DNA of 64,000 nucleotides from Adiantum capillus-veneris (Eukaryota; Streptophyta; Polypodiopsida; Polypodiales; Pteridaceae). Below the pieces are notes generated by a model. The model made no database searches. It was not told the DNA's origin and saw only the letters and a list, made by a program, of their open reading frames with translations. The DNA is taken from contig CM043950.1 of NCBI GenBank assembly GCA_014529385.2, positions 150,290,945-150,354,944 on the forward strand, read 5' to 3'. The translations under genes were made by a program, and so were the position numbers. Shown here piece by piece: positions 24,618 to 38,130 of the stretch. Positions within the stretch are counted from its first letter, which is position 1. Each line of letters begins with the position of its first letter.

Positions 24618-24701
<84 letters not shown>
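24617..24701. repeat. (GA)n array in LTR H
   Basis: This is about 42 GA units preceded by a short G run. It encodes only a meaningless Arg-Glu repeat. Confidence 0.95.
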
Positions 24702-24703
<2 letters not shown>

Positions 24704-24777
24704 CGGAGGAGATGAAGACCCTTTGGAATGTTTGGGAAAACTTGATTCAAGATGGTATTTACAAAACCCCTCGTTTG

Positions 24778-24778
<1 letters not shown>

Positions 24779-24863
<85 letters not shown>
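24779..24863. repeat. Second (GA)n array in LTR H
   Basis: About 42 GA units, separated from the first array by roughly 78 bp of unique sequence. Confidence 0.95.
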
Positions 24864-24865
<2 letters not shown>

Positions 24866-25450
24866 CTATAGTCCGTTCTCTAGGGAAATTTTATGTGTAC
24901 GGAGATCCTACTCCCATGCATAGTGACCCTTGGAGTCAGTATATGTGAATGACTTCTCCTTCAAGTGTTGACTCCCTCGATAGTGAGCTCTCAGTGCTCT
25001 TTTATAGGTGCAGGCTGCTCAGTTTAGTACAGACTGATTAGGTTTAGGGCCCTAAGATGAAGAGACAAAGCAAGCAGCCGGGTCTAGGATGGTTGACTGG
25101 TGCTTTGTTTTGGGAGAAATAAGAAAATGATGTTCTCCTAGGTGGGCCTTGGTGGCCAGCACCTAGAGAGAGGGGGAATATACAAATGGTTTTTTACAAA
25201 GTTTGTCTTTGCAAAACAGAAAATGAATTACCCTACGGATGTTTATTGAGGAAATGCATCGTGGATGAGATGTCGGAAAATGGCAAGCATTACTGGTGCA
25301 TTCGTGTAGCGCGCTCATCAGTTTCGGTGCCGATTGGGGTATGCCTTTGGCGTCTTTCTTTGAATTGTTGTCGCCATCGCCTGTTTTTGTTGTTGTTTGT
25401 CGATGTCCGTGTCATGTGTTTACGTTGTTGGTGCGTATGTGATTGTGTGC

Positions 25451-25451
<1 letters not shown>

Positions 25452-25485
<34 letters not shown>

Positions 25486-25560
25486 GAAAGAGAGAGAGAG
25501 AGCTGAACTTTTTTTTGGAATGAGAGAGAGATGGAGAGAGAAGTGTGTGTGTGTGTGTGT

Positions 25561-25628
<68 letters not shown>

Positions 25629-25639
25629 GGGGGGGGGGG
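25452..25639. repeat. Compound (GT)n-(GA)n-G22 tract in LTR H
   Basis: (GT)n at 25452-25482 is followed by a second GT run at 25543-25560, (GA)n at 25564-25617 and an unbroken run of 22 G at 25618-25639. The G run could form a G-quadruplex or be an assembly-length artefact. Confidence 0.9.
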
Positions 25640-25879
25640 CGGCCCTGGCTGATGATGAACTAGAGAGGAAGAGAGTTGGTTGCTTTTGATAATGGAGGAG
25701 AGCGAGAGGGAGATGGTGCTAAGCAAGAGGGGGAGAGAGAGAGGAGGGTTGTGCCAAGGGTGGCGGCCCCCTCTATGAGCTCAAGGACAAAGGGGGGGTG
25801 GCGACAACCTGCAGGAACAAAAAAATGTTTTTTTTAATTCATATTAAATCTCCCACTCTTGGGGCTAGTTCCCACGGTC

Positions 25880-26480
25880 GAGGCTTTTGAAATCCGGAAA
25901 TCATTATCCTTCTCCTTCTGGCTAGAGGCATTCATGCCTCTAGCTTTGCTTTTGATTCTCTAGCAGCGGAGTTGGAGGGTTCTCCCACCTTTGGAATATC
26001 TATCATGAACTCTGGTTCAAATCTTAACAATTACTTTTTGAGCTTCTATCCATTGACTCTGGTCTTTTGAATACGACCATCTACCTCCATCAATTTGTAG
26101 CTACCATTGGTGTACCGCCTTTTGCCGATGAATGGACCTTCCCATCTGGGTTGAAACTTCTTATCTTTCCTAGTGTGAAATCTGTTGTCGTATCTCAATA
26201 CTAACATGCCTTTCTTCAGACCCTTTTCCTTAAGCCCTTGATTGGATCTGTGTCAGTGTCATTCTGCTTGCGTCGTATAGTAGTTGATCGCATCTTCTCT
26301 GTCTCGCTAAAGCCTTTCTAGATCCAAGATGTGGTTGCGGAGAGGGAAATTGGGCGTTGTAAAACTGACTATCCATGACTCACAAGTTGGCCATCTGCAA
26401 GTAGAACGATCTCTTTTCCATATACCAGATGGAAATGGGTGAAACCTAGTGATGTTTGAAATGTCGTGCAGTAGGCCCAA
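25880..26480 (-). pseudogene. Integrase C-terminus of gypsy element H
   Basis: The minus-strand translation reads IWAYCTTFQTSLGFTHFHLVYG (integrase core end) at 26480-26410. After frame breaks it reads MLVLRYDNRFHTRKDKKF, RWEGPFIGKRRY, GSYKLMEVDG and RVNGQKLKK (GPF/chromo-like end), then a tail to the purine tract at about 25845-25860. The upstream side is cut by the copia 3' LTR at 26484, inside the codons preceding IWAY. Confidence 0.7.
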
Positions 26481-26483
26481 ATA

Positions 26484-26805
26484 TGTAAAGAATGAGGATG
26501 CAAGAGAGATACACAAGACAAGCACAAAGCACACAGAGATGGAAAGCTTCTTCTTCTTCTTCACAGAAAAGAGAGTACAAAATGACTAAGTGCTAAAGGT
26601 GAAAAGTAGCACATATGTACATGCGGTCACTAAGTGTGAACTCGCTAGAAGCGTACTAGGCTGGCACTATAAGTGTAGTCCAGCTGTAGAATCACTGGCA
26701 GAGATCCTCCATGTCGGTCACCTAACGCGCCAGTGAGTAAATGCCGTAAGCGGCCAAGACCCGTAGTGGATGCCAGCTCAAGGTGTAGATCTCGACATCT
26801 CAACA
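26484..26805 (-). mobile_element. 3' LTR of Ty1/copia element
   Basis: This 322 bp LTR starts TGTTGAGATG on the minus strand at 26805, right after the purine tract CTCGAGGGGGAG, and ends TTCTTTACA at 26484. The next minus-strand bases, TATTT (plus AAATA, 26479-26483), would be the target duplication; the partner is not visible because the 5' end is lost. A poly(GAA) tract is at about 26537-26550. The element lies inside the integrase of element H. Confidence 0.75.
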
Positions 26806-28601
26806 CTCCCCCTCGAGCTCTGCATGTCGCAGAGTCCAAGCATAGTCCGGAAACGTCGAAGCTTCTCAGCTCCGAGGGCCTTGGTAAAGATATCCGCTAT
26901 CTGCTCCTCTGTGCTGACGTAGACCAAGTCGATGTCGCCCGCCAACACTCGCTCTCGAACGTAGTGGTAATGGACCTCTATGTGTTTGGTCCTGGCATGG
27001 AACACTGGGTTCCTAGCCAACTGCATGCTACTGAGGTTGTCACAATGAATGACAATCTGCTGGTCCACCTGCACTCCCAAGTCCTCAAGTAATGTGCGTA
27101 GCCAAGCTACCTCGCACGCTGCAACTGCTGCACCTCTGTACTCGGCCTCTGTGCTCAATAAAGCAACCGTAGGCTGCTTTTTGCTGCTCCAAGTAACAGC
27201 AGCACTCCCAAAAGAGAACATGAAGCCACTCGTAGATCTCCTATCAACAATGCTACCTGCCCAATCTGCATCTGTATACCCATACAATCCTAATGGTGCA
27301 TCTGCTGCATAGAACAATGCGTAGTCAAGAGTCCCTTGCACATACCTAAGTGTGCGTCGTACTCCATCCAAATGTGGCTTCCTCGAAAGCTGCATGAACT
27401 GACTCTCCAAGCCTACTGTGTAGCTCAAGTCTGGCCTCGTGATAGTCAAGTAGATTAGACTACCGACAATCTTCCTGTACATGTTGACATCCTCAACAAC
27501 ATCACCCTTCTCTGCACTCAGCTTTGCATTCACATCCAAGGGAATAGAAATTGGCTTACAATAAGCCATACCATACTTTGACAACATGTCCAAAGCATAC
27601 TGTCTCTGTGATAGCCATACACCCTCTAGAGTCCTGATCACCTCAATGCCAAGAAAGTAGCGCAACTCGCCCAAATCTTTCATTTCAAACTCCTGTTTGA
27701 GAAGACCCTTCACATGGTCAATCTCCATAGCATTGTCACCCACAATAATAAGGTCATCTACATATATGGTAATGACCACAATCCCCACATCACTCTCACG
27801 TACATAGAGTGAATGATCAGCATGAGCTCTCCTAAAACCAATACTGACAAGATACTTAGCAATCCTGTCATACCATGCTCTAGAGCCCTGCTTCAAACCA
27901 TACAAAGCTTTGAGAAGTCTGCATACATAATCTGGGTAACCTGGATCGACATAACCAGGTGGCTGATCCATATACACTTCCTCTTGCAACTCACCATTCA
28001 AGAAGGCATTCTTTACATCCATTTGATGCATAATCCATCCTCTAGATGCAGCCACTGCTATGACAGCTCTAACAGTCGTCATCTTTGCCACTGGAGCAAA
28101 GGTCTCCTCATAGTCTATGCCATACGTCTGTGCATAACCCTTTGCGACCATCCTTGCCTTGTGACGCTCAATGTTACCATCAGCCTTATGCTTGGTTTTA
28201 TACACCCATTTACAGCCAATAGCTTTCTTGCCACTTGGCAATGGCACCAACTCCCATGTGTCGTTTGCTTCCAATGCAGCCATCTCTTCATTCATTGCAT
28301 CATCCCAATGCACATTTCCAACTGCATCCCCAAAACATGTGGGCTCCACATCCTGTATCACCTTAGCCATGTAGGCTTGGTGATGCTCTAGATACCCATC
28401 ATAAGTCAATTTCTGAACTGGATTTCTGACTCTATTAGATCTGCGCGGTCCTGGGTTACTCCTTTGCCCTCTAGCATCTTCTTGTACTTTCCTTACACCA
28501 GGTGTCTTGACAACCGGAATTCCAAATTCCTCATCAAGACTTTGTTCAGAACCATCTGAATCCATGTCTACATGTGAAAAACCTGATGATTCATCAGCCA
28601 T
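26806..28601 (-). CDS. Ty1/copia reverse transcriptase-RNase H (long open frame)
   Basis: An uninterrupted minus-strand frame of about 600 codons ends just inside the LTR at 26778. Motifs in order are WKWVYKTKHKADG-like start (KWVYKTK), ERHKARMVAKGYAQ, DYEETFAPVAKM, MDVKNAFLNGEL, PPGY, LLKALYGLKQGSRAWY and the catalytic ITIYVDDLIIVG. Then come LGELRYFLGIEV, YRKIVGSLIYL, TRPDLSY and RNase H with DADWAGS, RRSTSGF, WSSKKQPTVALLSTEAEY, HCDNLSSMQLA, HARTKHIEVHYHYVRE and DIFTKAL. All key Asp residues are present. It performs minus- and plus-strand cDNA synthesis. The frame's integrity indicates a young insertion compared with its neighbours, although the element lacks its 5' half. Confidence 0.9.
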
Positions 28602-29330
28602 AAAGGGAGGTTCATCAACCTTTTTCTTTCCTTTTCATGATACATTCCCTGTACCTGTTGGTGGAGTAACCTGCGTACGTAGTCTACCATTCCATGGTTT
28701 CTCAATAGAGCCACGAGAACAGGACTCTTATGGTCCACTCAAAACCTGTGACTGTGGCCTCACATTTTGTACAACCACATCATCTTTTACATCAGCCCCA
28801 ATAGTGCCATGTGCATTACTGTACCAGCTTCTCATCTCATCAAAGACTACATCTCTGCTCACTTGTAATTCTCGTGTAGTAGGATTGTAGCACCTGTACC
28901 CCTTTTGTTCAAGGGAATATCCCACAAGAATACATTTCTCTGCTTTAGGATCCAATTTCCTACACAACTCATTTGGTACATGCACGTAAGCTATACAGCT
29001 AAACACTTTCAAGTGTGCCAAATCAGGATTTGTACCTGTAAACTTTTCCTCAGGTGTTACATCATGCACCGTAGCTGTAGGTGTCCTGTTCATAATGTAC
29101 ACAGCTGTATTTACAGCTTCAGCCCAGAAATGATGAGGCATGTTCTTCTCATTCATCAATGCACGTGCAACCTCTGCAATGTGCCTGTTTTTCCTTTCTG
29201 CGACCCCATTCTGTTGTGGAGTATATCTGCATGTAAACTGTCTGCGTATACCATGCATTCGCAGAAAATCTGAAAAATCATTGGAGAAGTACTCTCCCCC
29301 TCCATCTGACCTCAATAACACCTTCTTGAG
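28602..29330 (-). pseudogene. Ty1/copia integrase, truncated
   Basis: The minus-strand frame 29321-28728 has LLRSDGGGEYFSNDF (second catalytic Asp), TPQQNGVAERKNRHI (catalytic Glu), MPHHFWAEAV, NRTPTATV, PEEKFTG, HLKVFSCIAYVH and KCILVGYSLEQKGYRCYNP. These are copia integrase and its C-terminal region. A frame break or stop separates it from the RT frame at 28602-28727. The N-terminus (zinc finger, first Asp), protease and gag are missing, cut near 29325-29335 where unrelated sequence begins. Confidence 0.85.
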
Positions 29331-30300
29331 GGTTCAAGGATCCGAGAGTTGCACCTAGATGTAGGGAGGCGTTGTAGCACGACCTAATCACCAGCCACAC
29401 AAAATTATCAAATTCGTGGATCGGTAACCCGTCTAGGGCATGGAAGCACAAGCATCGGATGAATAGAAATACAGGATTCAAGAGATCTCCTCTCCAATGC
29501 AAGTAGAGATTAGCCATGGCAAGACTAACTCTAATCATTCTCTAATCATTAATCTAATAACTCCTACACACATCAAGTCCACCAAAGTCCGACTTACCAT
29601 AGACTAAAAACCCCAAGCACACTAATGATAATCACACACTAATTACCACATGTCAATTACGGCGCTTCATCAATAGCTACACACACGAGGTGAATGGTGT
29701 TAGAGCTTCATAAAACCTATCTACACACAAGCAAATAATAGGGCACACACACAAATTACAAGATTAAGACCCAACTTACTCAACCTAATTTGTGATGCTA
29801 AATATCGCAAATCAATTGCTCGTAGAGAGATAAGAGTGGTTAATAGCAAGAAGTACATACATCTCTCAAATCTATAATAATGAGAGTGTAATAGTACCTC
29901 ATGACATAATGAAATGTAGAGAAGATAAGATTAATGAGAAAATAGGAATTTGATTAATAAAAAAGAGCTTACTCTAATTACAATTGGATTAGCACTAGCC
30001 TCTTAAGCATAAACATTAAGCCCAAGGCTAGGCCATAGAGTGAACATTCAAGAGAGAGGGAGCTCCCAAAAGTGGATCCTCAAGAGTGGATACTCAAGAA
30101 TGAATCCTCCTTGCATAAAGGATTCCTTTTAAGGGATTTCACCACAATCCTTTCTACTACGGGTTTAAGCTTGAGCCCTCAAACTTCCATCTACAACTTT
30201 GGAACTCCGAGTGAGCCCAAGAATTATACAAAGTGAGTGGGAAATATTGTGACATCCATAGCATATCTCTCGCTTGATGCATATTTGATGTAGCCTGTGT
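29331..30300. other. Unassigned AT-rich spacer between copia and LTR H copy 2
   Basis: This is about 1 kb with no recognisable coding motif and no LTR ends I can define. It interrupts the copia element's 5' side, so it is probably part of a later insertion or a deletion junction. Confidence 0.35.
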
Positions 30301-30497
30301 TAGCCACTGCTAACTCTCTCTCTCTCTCTCTCTCTCTCTCCTGCGATGTGTTGTGCTGTTGTCATTTAAATTATTGATGTCCGTGTCCTAGCCGCTCAAA
30401 GCTAGGTGGTGCCCCCTGTTCACTCCACGTGACAAGTTCTGCGTGCACGGGCCTGGTGCAGAGGCCACTGGGGTCTATTTCTTGCTTGCACTTGTCA
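30300..30497 (+). mobile_element. LTR H 3' end, plus orientation (copy 2)
   Basis: It ends GCACTTGTCA at 30497 and matches 24480-24618 in inverse orientation. It includes a (CT)n run at 30316-30341 and the block CCTAGCCGCTCAAAGCTAGG. A primer-site-like TGGTGCCCCCACAGAGG follows at 30500, so this is the downstream end of a 5' LTR. Confidence 0.6.
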
Positions 30498-30709
30498 TTT
30501 GGTGCCCCCACAGAGGATCGGCAAACTCCTGTCCTTCACTTTACAACATTGAAAACGATGCACATCGTCGACCATGGACGAGTGGCTGTGGCAATTCTCT
30601 AATTGGAGAACGGAGAAGGAAGAATTTGAAGAAGCACTAAGAGCCTTCATTAAAGTGCTGCTTCTGTCAGAATACACCGTCATCAACATCCTCGAAGTGT
30701 GTGCCTTTT

Positions 30710-31488
<779 letters not shown>

Positions 31489-31542
31489 AAGCTCCCCCTC
31501 TTGGGGCTAGTTCCCACGGCCAAGGCTTCTGAAAGCCGGCTA

Positions 31543-33241
31543 TCAAAGCCTTTTGGAGGAATCTAAGAGTATAGGAATCTTGTCATCAGCCTCTTTGGTG
31601 TTAATACCTTCCCATATCTTGGAGAATGCATTATCCAAATGGTCTCTTCTTTGATAAATGAACCAAGTCTCAAATCCCTCAGGAAGAGTCTCTAAAAATT
31701 CTCCCTTGAGTTTAATGCATTGCTTCAATAAATTTCCCCAGTACCATTCCTTCCCCCGGGGTGTCCACTAGGAAATATGTAAGATAGCAGGTGCAAACAA
31801 AATAAGGGATTTATAATTAGGTACATTTAGAGAAAAATATACAAGTATATAAGGGTTTTTTAAGTGAGAAAGTGAAAATTTTCATACATAAGGTCTAGTT
31901 TTTTTACAAAAATGCATACATAAGGAGTACATATAATACTTGAAAATATACATGTCGGGGATTATTTAAATACCTCTTGTTCACACATGATGTATGCAAT
32001 TTTTACTTAGTAGACTCCCTGGGTTCCATCCTTAAGTACATCCTAAACTTTTGTGCACTAAGATATCTCTCACCAGTAGAATCATCTGTCTTGCATGACA
32101 AAATAGAATGTAGAATAACTCTTTTCCTACAACATTTTAAGAAAACATAATAGTTAGAAGCTATTCACATGTGATAATGGACTCGCCACTTAATTTAATA
32201 AATGATGTACCGCTCTACAGTGATCTTTGTAGTTGCTAGTGAATGGACTTTATATTTTGTCAAACCAATCATATCTTTCTCTTTTATCCAATTGCAGCCA
32301 AATAAAAGAGAGAAAAATCCAGCCCCATTTGCTAGGTTTGCAATTGACAAATCTACAAAAGTAATCTAAATGGGAGCTTTAAGTAACAATGCTTGTCCAC
32401 CATCTTACATGCACTTATTCGAAGAACTGAGTGATGTTTTCTTTTAAATCTTGTTTCATAAGTGCTTTTACGTGATTGAGTGTCTCTCGTGAAAATCAAA
32501 TAACAATTTATCATACCTTGTATGCCTTCTCCTTAAAAATATTCTCAATTCTACAACAACCAAGGGCATCCTTCTATTGTGTAGACAAAGATGGATCATT
32601 AATATCAGAAATATCTTTAAAAATGTGAGCATCAAATTCCTCCTACAATTTTGAAAATATATTAGACATTGGATTTTCTTAAAATTGCCTACACAAAAAC
32701 GAATGACTATTACCTTCCAAACAAGCCTTTCAAGGAGAATGGCAGGTGCATTATACCATGTTTGTTTAGCCACCTTTCTCTCACAAGCTAGTTCAGCTTC
32801 TATCCAATGAAGCCATTCTTTTGGAAAGTCCTTAAGAAGGGATCCCTTGCTAACTATAGCAAGCTTCTGAAATAGATAAAATTCTTGCCCAAAGTTGGTG
32901 CAAACAGGTGTTTGTCCAATCCTTTCATTAAACATTCAAAACTAAATATAATCAAATGTATGATAAAATGAACGTGTACAACCCATTAATATTAAAAGTC
33001 ACCTACTCATTTTGTGTTCGTAGAGCAAGCATGATTTCTCCACTCCTCCATGTACTTTCACAGATTGACACTTTATTGAACAATGCCTCCATTTTATCAT
33101 GGAGTACTCTAAAAGAAAAGCATACATGTCATAAGTAAATGCAATAGTAGACTTTGCAAAAGGAAACTTAAAGATTTTATTATGGCCATCCATGTTTTGA
33201 GGTGCTGATTTCCATCCCAAACAAAAAACTTCTTTCCTCAA
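31543..33241 (-). pseudogene. Exon-like pieces of an unidentified gene, upstream half
   Basis: Minus-strand exon-like blocks with GT-AG edges are at about 33125-33000 (VLHDKMEALFNKVSICESTW, then GEIMLALRTQNE), 32935-32711 (GQTPVCTNFGQEFYLFQKLA, then LLKDFPKEWLHWIEAELACER), 32636-32524 (EEFDAHIFKDISDINDPSL, one stop, CCRIENIFKEKAYK) and 31768-31543 (WTPRGKEWYWGNLLKQCIKL, then LPEGFETWFIYQRRDHLDNAF). I do not recognise the family; the Trp-rich helical pattern recalls accessory proteins of plant transposons. The last exon is cut at 31543 by the LTR H copy 2 remnant. Confidence 0.4.
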
Positions 33242-36200
33242 AGATCATTCATACTATAGGGTGCCATCAACTATAACTAGTGACAAGGAAACTTCTTGTA
33301 AAAATAGATTGCCAACAAAGGTGATTAATGTTGAGAATGACTCAACTCATCAACCAGAGTAAAATTCAATCACAAAGTATTGGTGGCCAAGTGGACGGCC
33401 AAGGAATATAAATATTGTAGAGGAATTGATATTGATATAAATTCTCTCTTTCAAATGATATTGTAAAAATCCAAGGGGAATTGTCTGTCAATGGTTTTGG
33501 TTCTATCCTAAGTATCTTTCACATTGCATATCTTCCAAAGCAATATTGAACAAAACATGGGGAAATATTGACCATTTGGTCAATGCAAATTGGTGCAAAC
33601 CTTTCTCCGGAGAAAGGGAAAAAATTGTATGAAGCTAGGTAACGAGTGGAACAAGTTGCAAGGGAGTGCACTTTGCCTATTTTAATGACTCCATCTACCA
33701 ATGAGAATGTGATAGGGTCATCACATAGCCCAATTCAAAGTGGTTGTTCCAACACTTGAGATGGGCTACAAAAACATTATCGCACAACAATTTCAGTGAA
33801 GGAAACTTGCAAAATTACTATAGCTCTCGGTTTGAAGGAAAGGGTGATAGAGAAGATTTGTCGACTTAAAGGAGTGAAGGAAGTTTTCAAGGTGGAATCA
33901 CTTGAGAAGAAAATCATTTGAATATGTAAGAGGGTCATATTTTCAAACAAGCAACTTGTTCATGCCCATTATTTCAAGATTGCATTGCACACAAGTGATA
34001 TTATCTTACATGTAGCACATTTACTTTTTATTCTTTCATGTTTTAGGCTTCATTCAGAATGAGAATATGTGTATCCACCATGCAGTTATTAGTGGCATAT
34101 TCCATGCACTTAGTAGAGAGGACATCTATCCTACCATAGAAATGTAATTGAGTTCTAAATTGCATTTTCCTACAATGAAACATGTTCACTCTTTTTGGAG
34201 TATGTGCAATTTTGGAATCCCAACAATGAAAGATTAAGAATAGTACAAATTTTTAACATGATTCTATAATGTATATTCTTTGTATTGCTCATATTACACA
34301 GCATTGCTTTGTAATTTTTTTTACATTGTGCCATAGGGTATGATGTTGTTGAGGTGTCAAGTCAGTGAGTCATCTATTCACGTAAATATTAATCTAAGAG
34401 ATTCTCAAATGCTCTTAAATAGATTTGTGTTCACATTTTATTTTGTTCACCACTCGAAAGATAATGATGTGTGCCACTCTCTCCCCACAATGTCTGGTGA
34501 TCTTGAGACGTCCATCAAGTCTACTTGGGATGCCCTGGAGGCCATCCCAATGGTGAATCAACATACAAAAAACAATGGTTTTAATTAAGATATCAATAAA
34601 ATAGTAGAAATGTGTGACCCTTATCAAATGTGCACAGAGCTCAAGATGTGCTCATTGCAAAGCTTGAGCAAAAAGAGGCAATTCAGCATCACTTGTAGGT
34701 AGACAAAAAAGATCATCACAAAAGAGACAAATTAGGAGAAATGAAAGGAACATCTAGGACATGGGGTGAATAATCTCTTACCCCTACAAGAGAGAACTAC
34801 TATAAAACCAAGGCCCTCAAGCAGCTAGGGCACATGGTGAATAATATGCTACCTGTATAGAAGACCACTACTACAAAACCGCAGCCTTCAAGTAATTTAT
34901 TTTGAATAAAACTTATAAAGTGATGCCTTATGTACTACAAGTAATATGATATGTATGAATAATGAATGTTCATCTTTTTTATATTTTGTGTGTGTGTGAT
35001 GTGCATGTGTGTGTGCGTGTACATGTGTGTGTGTGTGTGTCTTGCCCATTCTCTCTCAATGGAGAGGGTGGAAAGTCATGAAAATAGATCAGATAGGTCA
35101 TTCTCTATCTTCCTATCTCTCTCATATATCCTCTCTCTCAAAAAAGTTCTCTCTAGAATTTGTTTTGGAATTTGCTCGTCCGATTTCAAAAATTTCTTGC
35201 TAGAAAATTCTCGCAAAACAAAACCCCCTATAGTGACTTATTCACTTCTCTTAATGTTGTCCCCAATTGGAATACTGTCATGAACATTTCTCTCACCCAT
35301 GCTCTCAATGCACACAACCCTGGCTAACAAGCAAGGAAAGTATATGCTTGAGGCTTGGCCTCTCACTATGAAAACTGCAAGAAGAGACTCCAATAACCAA
35401 GAAAATACCCACACACACACTCAAGGTATGAAGAAATGGCTATGACACACAGAAAATCATCTCATCCACATCATGCTCACTCTCTCCCTCACCTTCCATG
35501 GATCTGGAAAGAAATCACATAGAGAAGAGAGAAGCGAGTTTGAAAAATGGAGGAAGCATGCACACATGAAGGAGTCGTGCATAACTTCCTCAACCTCCAA
35601 ACCACTTTTTCTTGATATTCTAAAGCTTGAATGTTTACATCTTTTTTGGCGAAGGTCAAAGAACCATTTATCTTTGAACTAGAAAGCTAGAATAAGATCC
35701 TATCACCCTTCAATTTTTGGGATACAAACACATACATTGGACATGGAATTTACAAGTGTGCAGACCTGCTAATATGCCAAGCCAATTTACAAGGCATTTT
35801 ACAATAGGAATCGCATGATTTACAAGATCTTGTAGCCAAATTGCTAGATTTGTGTCCATGTTGACCATTAGAAAGTGCCAAAATTGCTCGCATTTGGGTG
35901 TCATTATGTCACGTGTCAACAATGTTTCGTATCCAGTTCAATGTGTAATGAAACTTGAGTAATTGACTGTCACTACTATCACTTCAAAATAATCAAAATA
36001 AGAGATTTACAACATAATAATATAAACATAAGTAGAAAATTACAGAGGAAGGAAAACAGAGAAGGCACAATATTGAGGGTCAGAATGGCCACTCTCCCAT
36101 AGGGATTTTTTTATTATTGAAGCTTGTATAATGAAGATAAATATAATCATGATATATCAACTTTCCCATAAGGTGGCCTTTTTGTTGTGCCGACATAATG

Positions 36201-36922
36201 GCCTTCTCTGATCAAGCCAACAATTTCAGAATTTTCAACTATCTATCTTCGTCCTCCTATAGAAGCATCACAAAAATGCAGAAAAATATTAGATACATGT
36301 GCATTTTTATCTTTACCATAGATGTTTAGAGCTCAAAGAGAAATTTCTTTTGAGTCTTGGGTTGCACGATTCTCACAACCAAAGATCAAGCTATGGTTGT
36401 GTTTGTGCAGGGCTATCTTGCAAGGGTGACAACATACATCTCTGATCCAGAGAGTCCTTTGCATGCAAAAACTCCCTTGTTTCTTTTCTTAGAGCTTTTG
36501 GATTATCTTAATAGCTTCCTCTCATCTTTTTCAACCAAACTTAAGCTAAATTTCCAAAACGTGTGCGAGTATATAACCTTAAAGCAAGCACTTAACGTTC
36601 ACAAATTTCACAATCGAGAATAATTGTCCTCTTTAAGAAAATGTCAAAAAGAACAGCTTCTTTTTTGAAACGTTTTTGAAAGCACACTTGCTTTTACAAG
36701 GCAAACTACTTTTGAAGTATATTCTAAACATAATATTCATAAAAAGAATTCATAATTTAGAAAGAGTATAATTGGTGATATTACTTCTCCCTTGAAATCA
36801 TAGTCGTCTTCACTACGAGTTGCTTATCTTTTGGAGGTCTTTGAGTCCCTTTTTGAATGTTCTAAGTTTTGTGCTCTTGAACTCTGACATGACCATGTCT
36901 TTTGATGATGGATAAGCATAGA

Positions 36923-36967
<45 letters not shown>

Positions 36968-37843
36968 TTCATGGAACCAACCAACTAGGCAATGAGTTAC
37001 ATTATAATACAATGGGGACTAGGTGCTTCTTATATACTAGCCTGGAGGCCTTAAGTACCCCTCTCATCAAATTTCTCTATCCAGAAGCATGCCAAATAAT
37101 AAGTACCTAGAGACAATTAGTTTAGGATCACATTGGGCCACTCACTTCAGATGCTATATTTTCAACACGCTCTCTACAAATCATATTGGATATATATAGG
37201 AATATCAAGTCGATGAAGAAGCTACCATGGACACCCCAACAATTGAAAACTACTTCCTACCACCAACCTTTTACCTTAAATGATTATGAGCATCAATTAC
37301 CTCACACAAAAATGAAATGTTTACACTATGTTCCAAAATCCCCATTTCTCAGTTGTGAACACATCACGTCCAAAATTTCCTAGACAATGAACTTTTGGAA
37401 TACATCTTGTCCATAATCTTCAACAACAATGGATGTTACGCACAATCATAGTGCTTTGTATCAATCACCTTTGTTCTTTGCAAGAGATGCATGTGTCTTG
37501 AACTCTGACTTATCATGGGTTCAAAAACTGATAACTTGAACTCCAACACATGGGTTAAAATAATTTATAGGGAGCTCTTTTCCCCCCAGTTTGCTGCTCA
37601 CAAGGCTCTTGCTAGCTAATAAAGAATAAGGCAGTATCGGTCAAACCTGACTAGAAATCTGGCATTTGGCCACATGGCTATGCCACCACATGTGCCATAC
37701 CAATCTCCTTGGTGGAATCTATATCATTGCTATCCCTATCAAGATTGCCTTTTCCTTTGGATTTACATTTCGGAGCCAAATGAGTCATCAAATTCCTTGA
37801 GAACTTCAATGGTGCAAAGGTCACTAGCTATTGGAATTAGGGT
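33242..37843. other. Mostly unassigned AT-rich sequence
   Basis: I see no confident gene. Short plus-strand exon-like stretches occur at about 33770-33920 (TISVKETCKITIALGLKERV, then CRLKGVKEVFKVESLEKK) and 34340-34588 (a Met-rich frame with DLETSIKSTWDALEAIPM). They may be remnants of a gene divergent from the exon pieces at 31.5-33.2 kb. A (GT)n-rich patch lies at 34988-35040 and a (GA)21 array at 36923-36964. The rest has no motif I can name. Confidence 0.35.
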
Positions 37844-38055
37844 TGTAGAGAAACACACACAACTTGGAGAAGATGAAGGAAGCTCAAGGCACACAATAGA
37901 GAGTGTGTTACTTAGTGTGCAATGGAAAGATAGATAGACCTAGAGTGATGGGCGTATATACAATGCTCGGGGGAAAAAACCTCCTAAAGAGGGAAAAAAT
38001 GTTCCGACGGTCCTAGTGTGTTCACACACATCACTACCACATGTATATGGTAACA
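37844..38055 (-). mobile_element. 3' LTR of a second Ty1/copia element
   Basis: On the minus strand it starts TGTTACCATATACATGTGG at 38055, after the purine tract CCAGGGGGGATT (38056-38067), and runs to a probable end CTACA at 37844. At about 212 bp it is short for copia but within range. No target duplication could be confirmed. Confidence 0.6.
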
Positions 38056-38130
38056 AATCCCCCCTGGAGTGATGCGGTGAACGAGAGCTGGCACATGAGT
38101 AAAGGGAGGTGCCATGCCCTGAGGACATGA

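Larger units (their letters stand above)
24480..25842 (-). mobile_element. LTR H, copy 1 (3' LTR, minus strand)
   Basis: The minus-strand LTR starts near 25842 (TGAATTAAAA), just after a purine tract (AAGAGTGGGAGAT) and integrase C-terminal codons. It ends GCACTTGTCA at 24480. A minus-strand TATA box (CTATAAAAG) is at about 25000-25009. The distal 140 bp matches 30340-30497 in inverse orientation, and the proximal ~480 bp matches 31000-31490 in the same orientation. The LTR contains two (GA)n arrays, a (GT)n array and a G tract, which make up more than 20% of its length. Confidence 0.65.

Noticed and set aside
24568-25726. Long open frames of Arg-Glu or Leu-Ser repeats
   Set aside because: They are translations of (GA)n/(CT)n microsatellites in LTR H, not proteins.
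27049-29358. Plus-strand open frames (for example 27813-28391 and 28905-29273)
   Set aside because: They are antisense shadows of the copia RT and integrase frames and have no motifs of their own.
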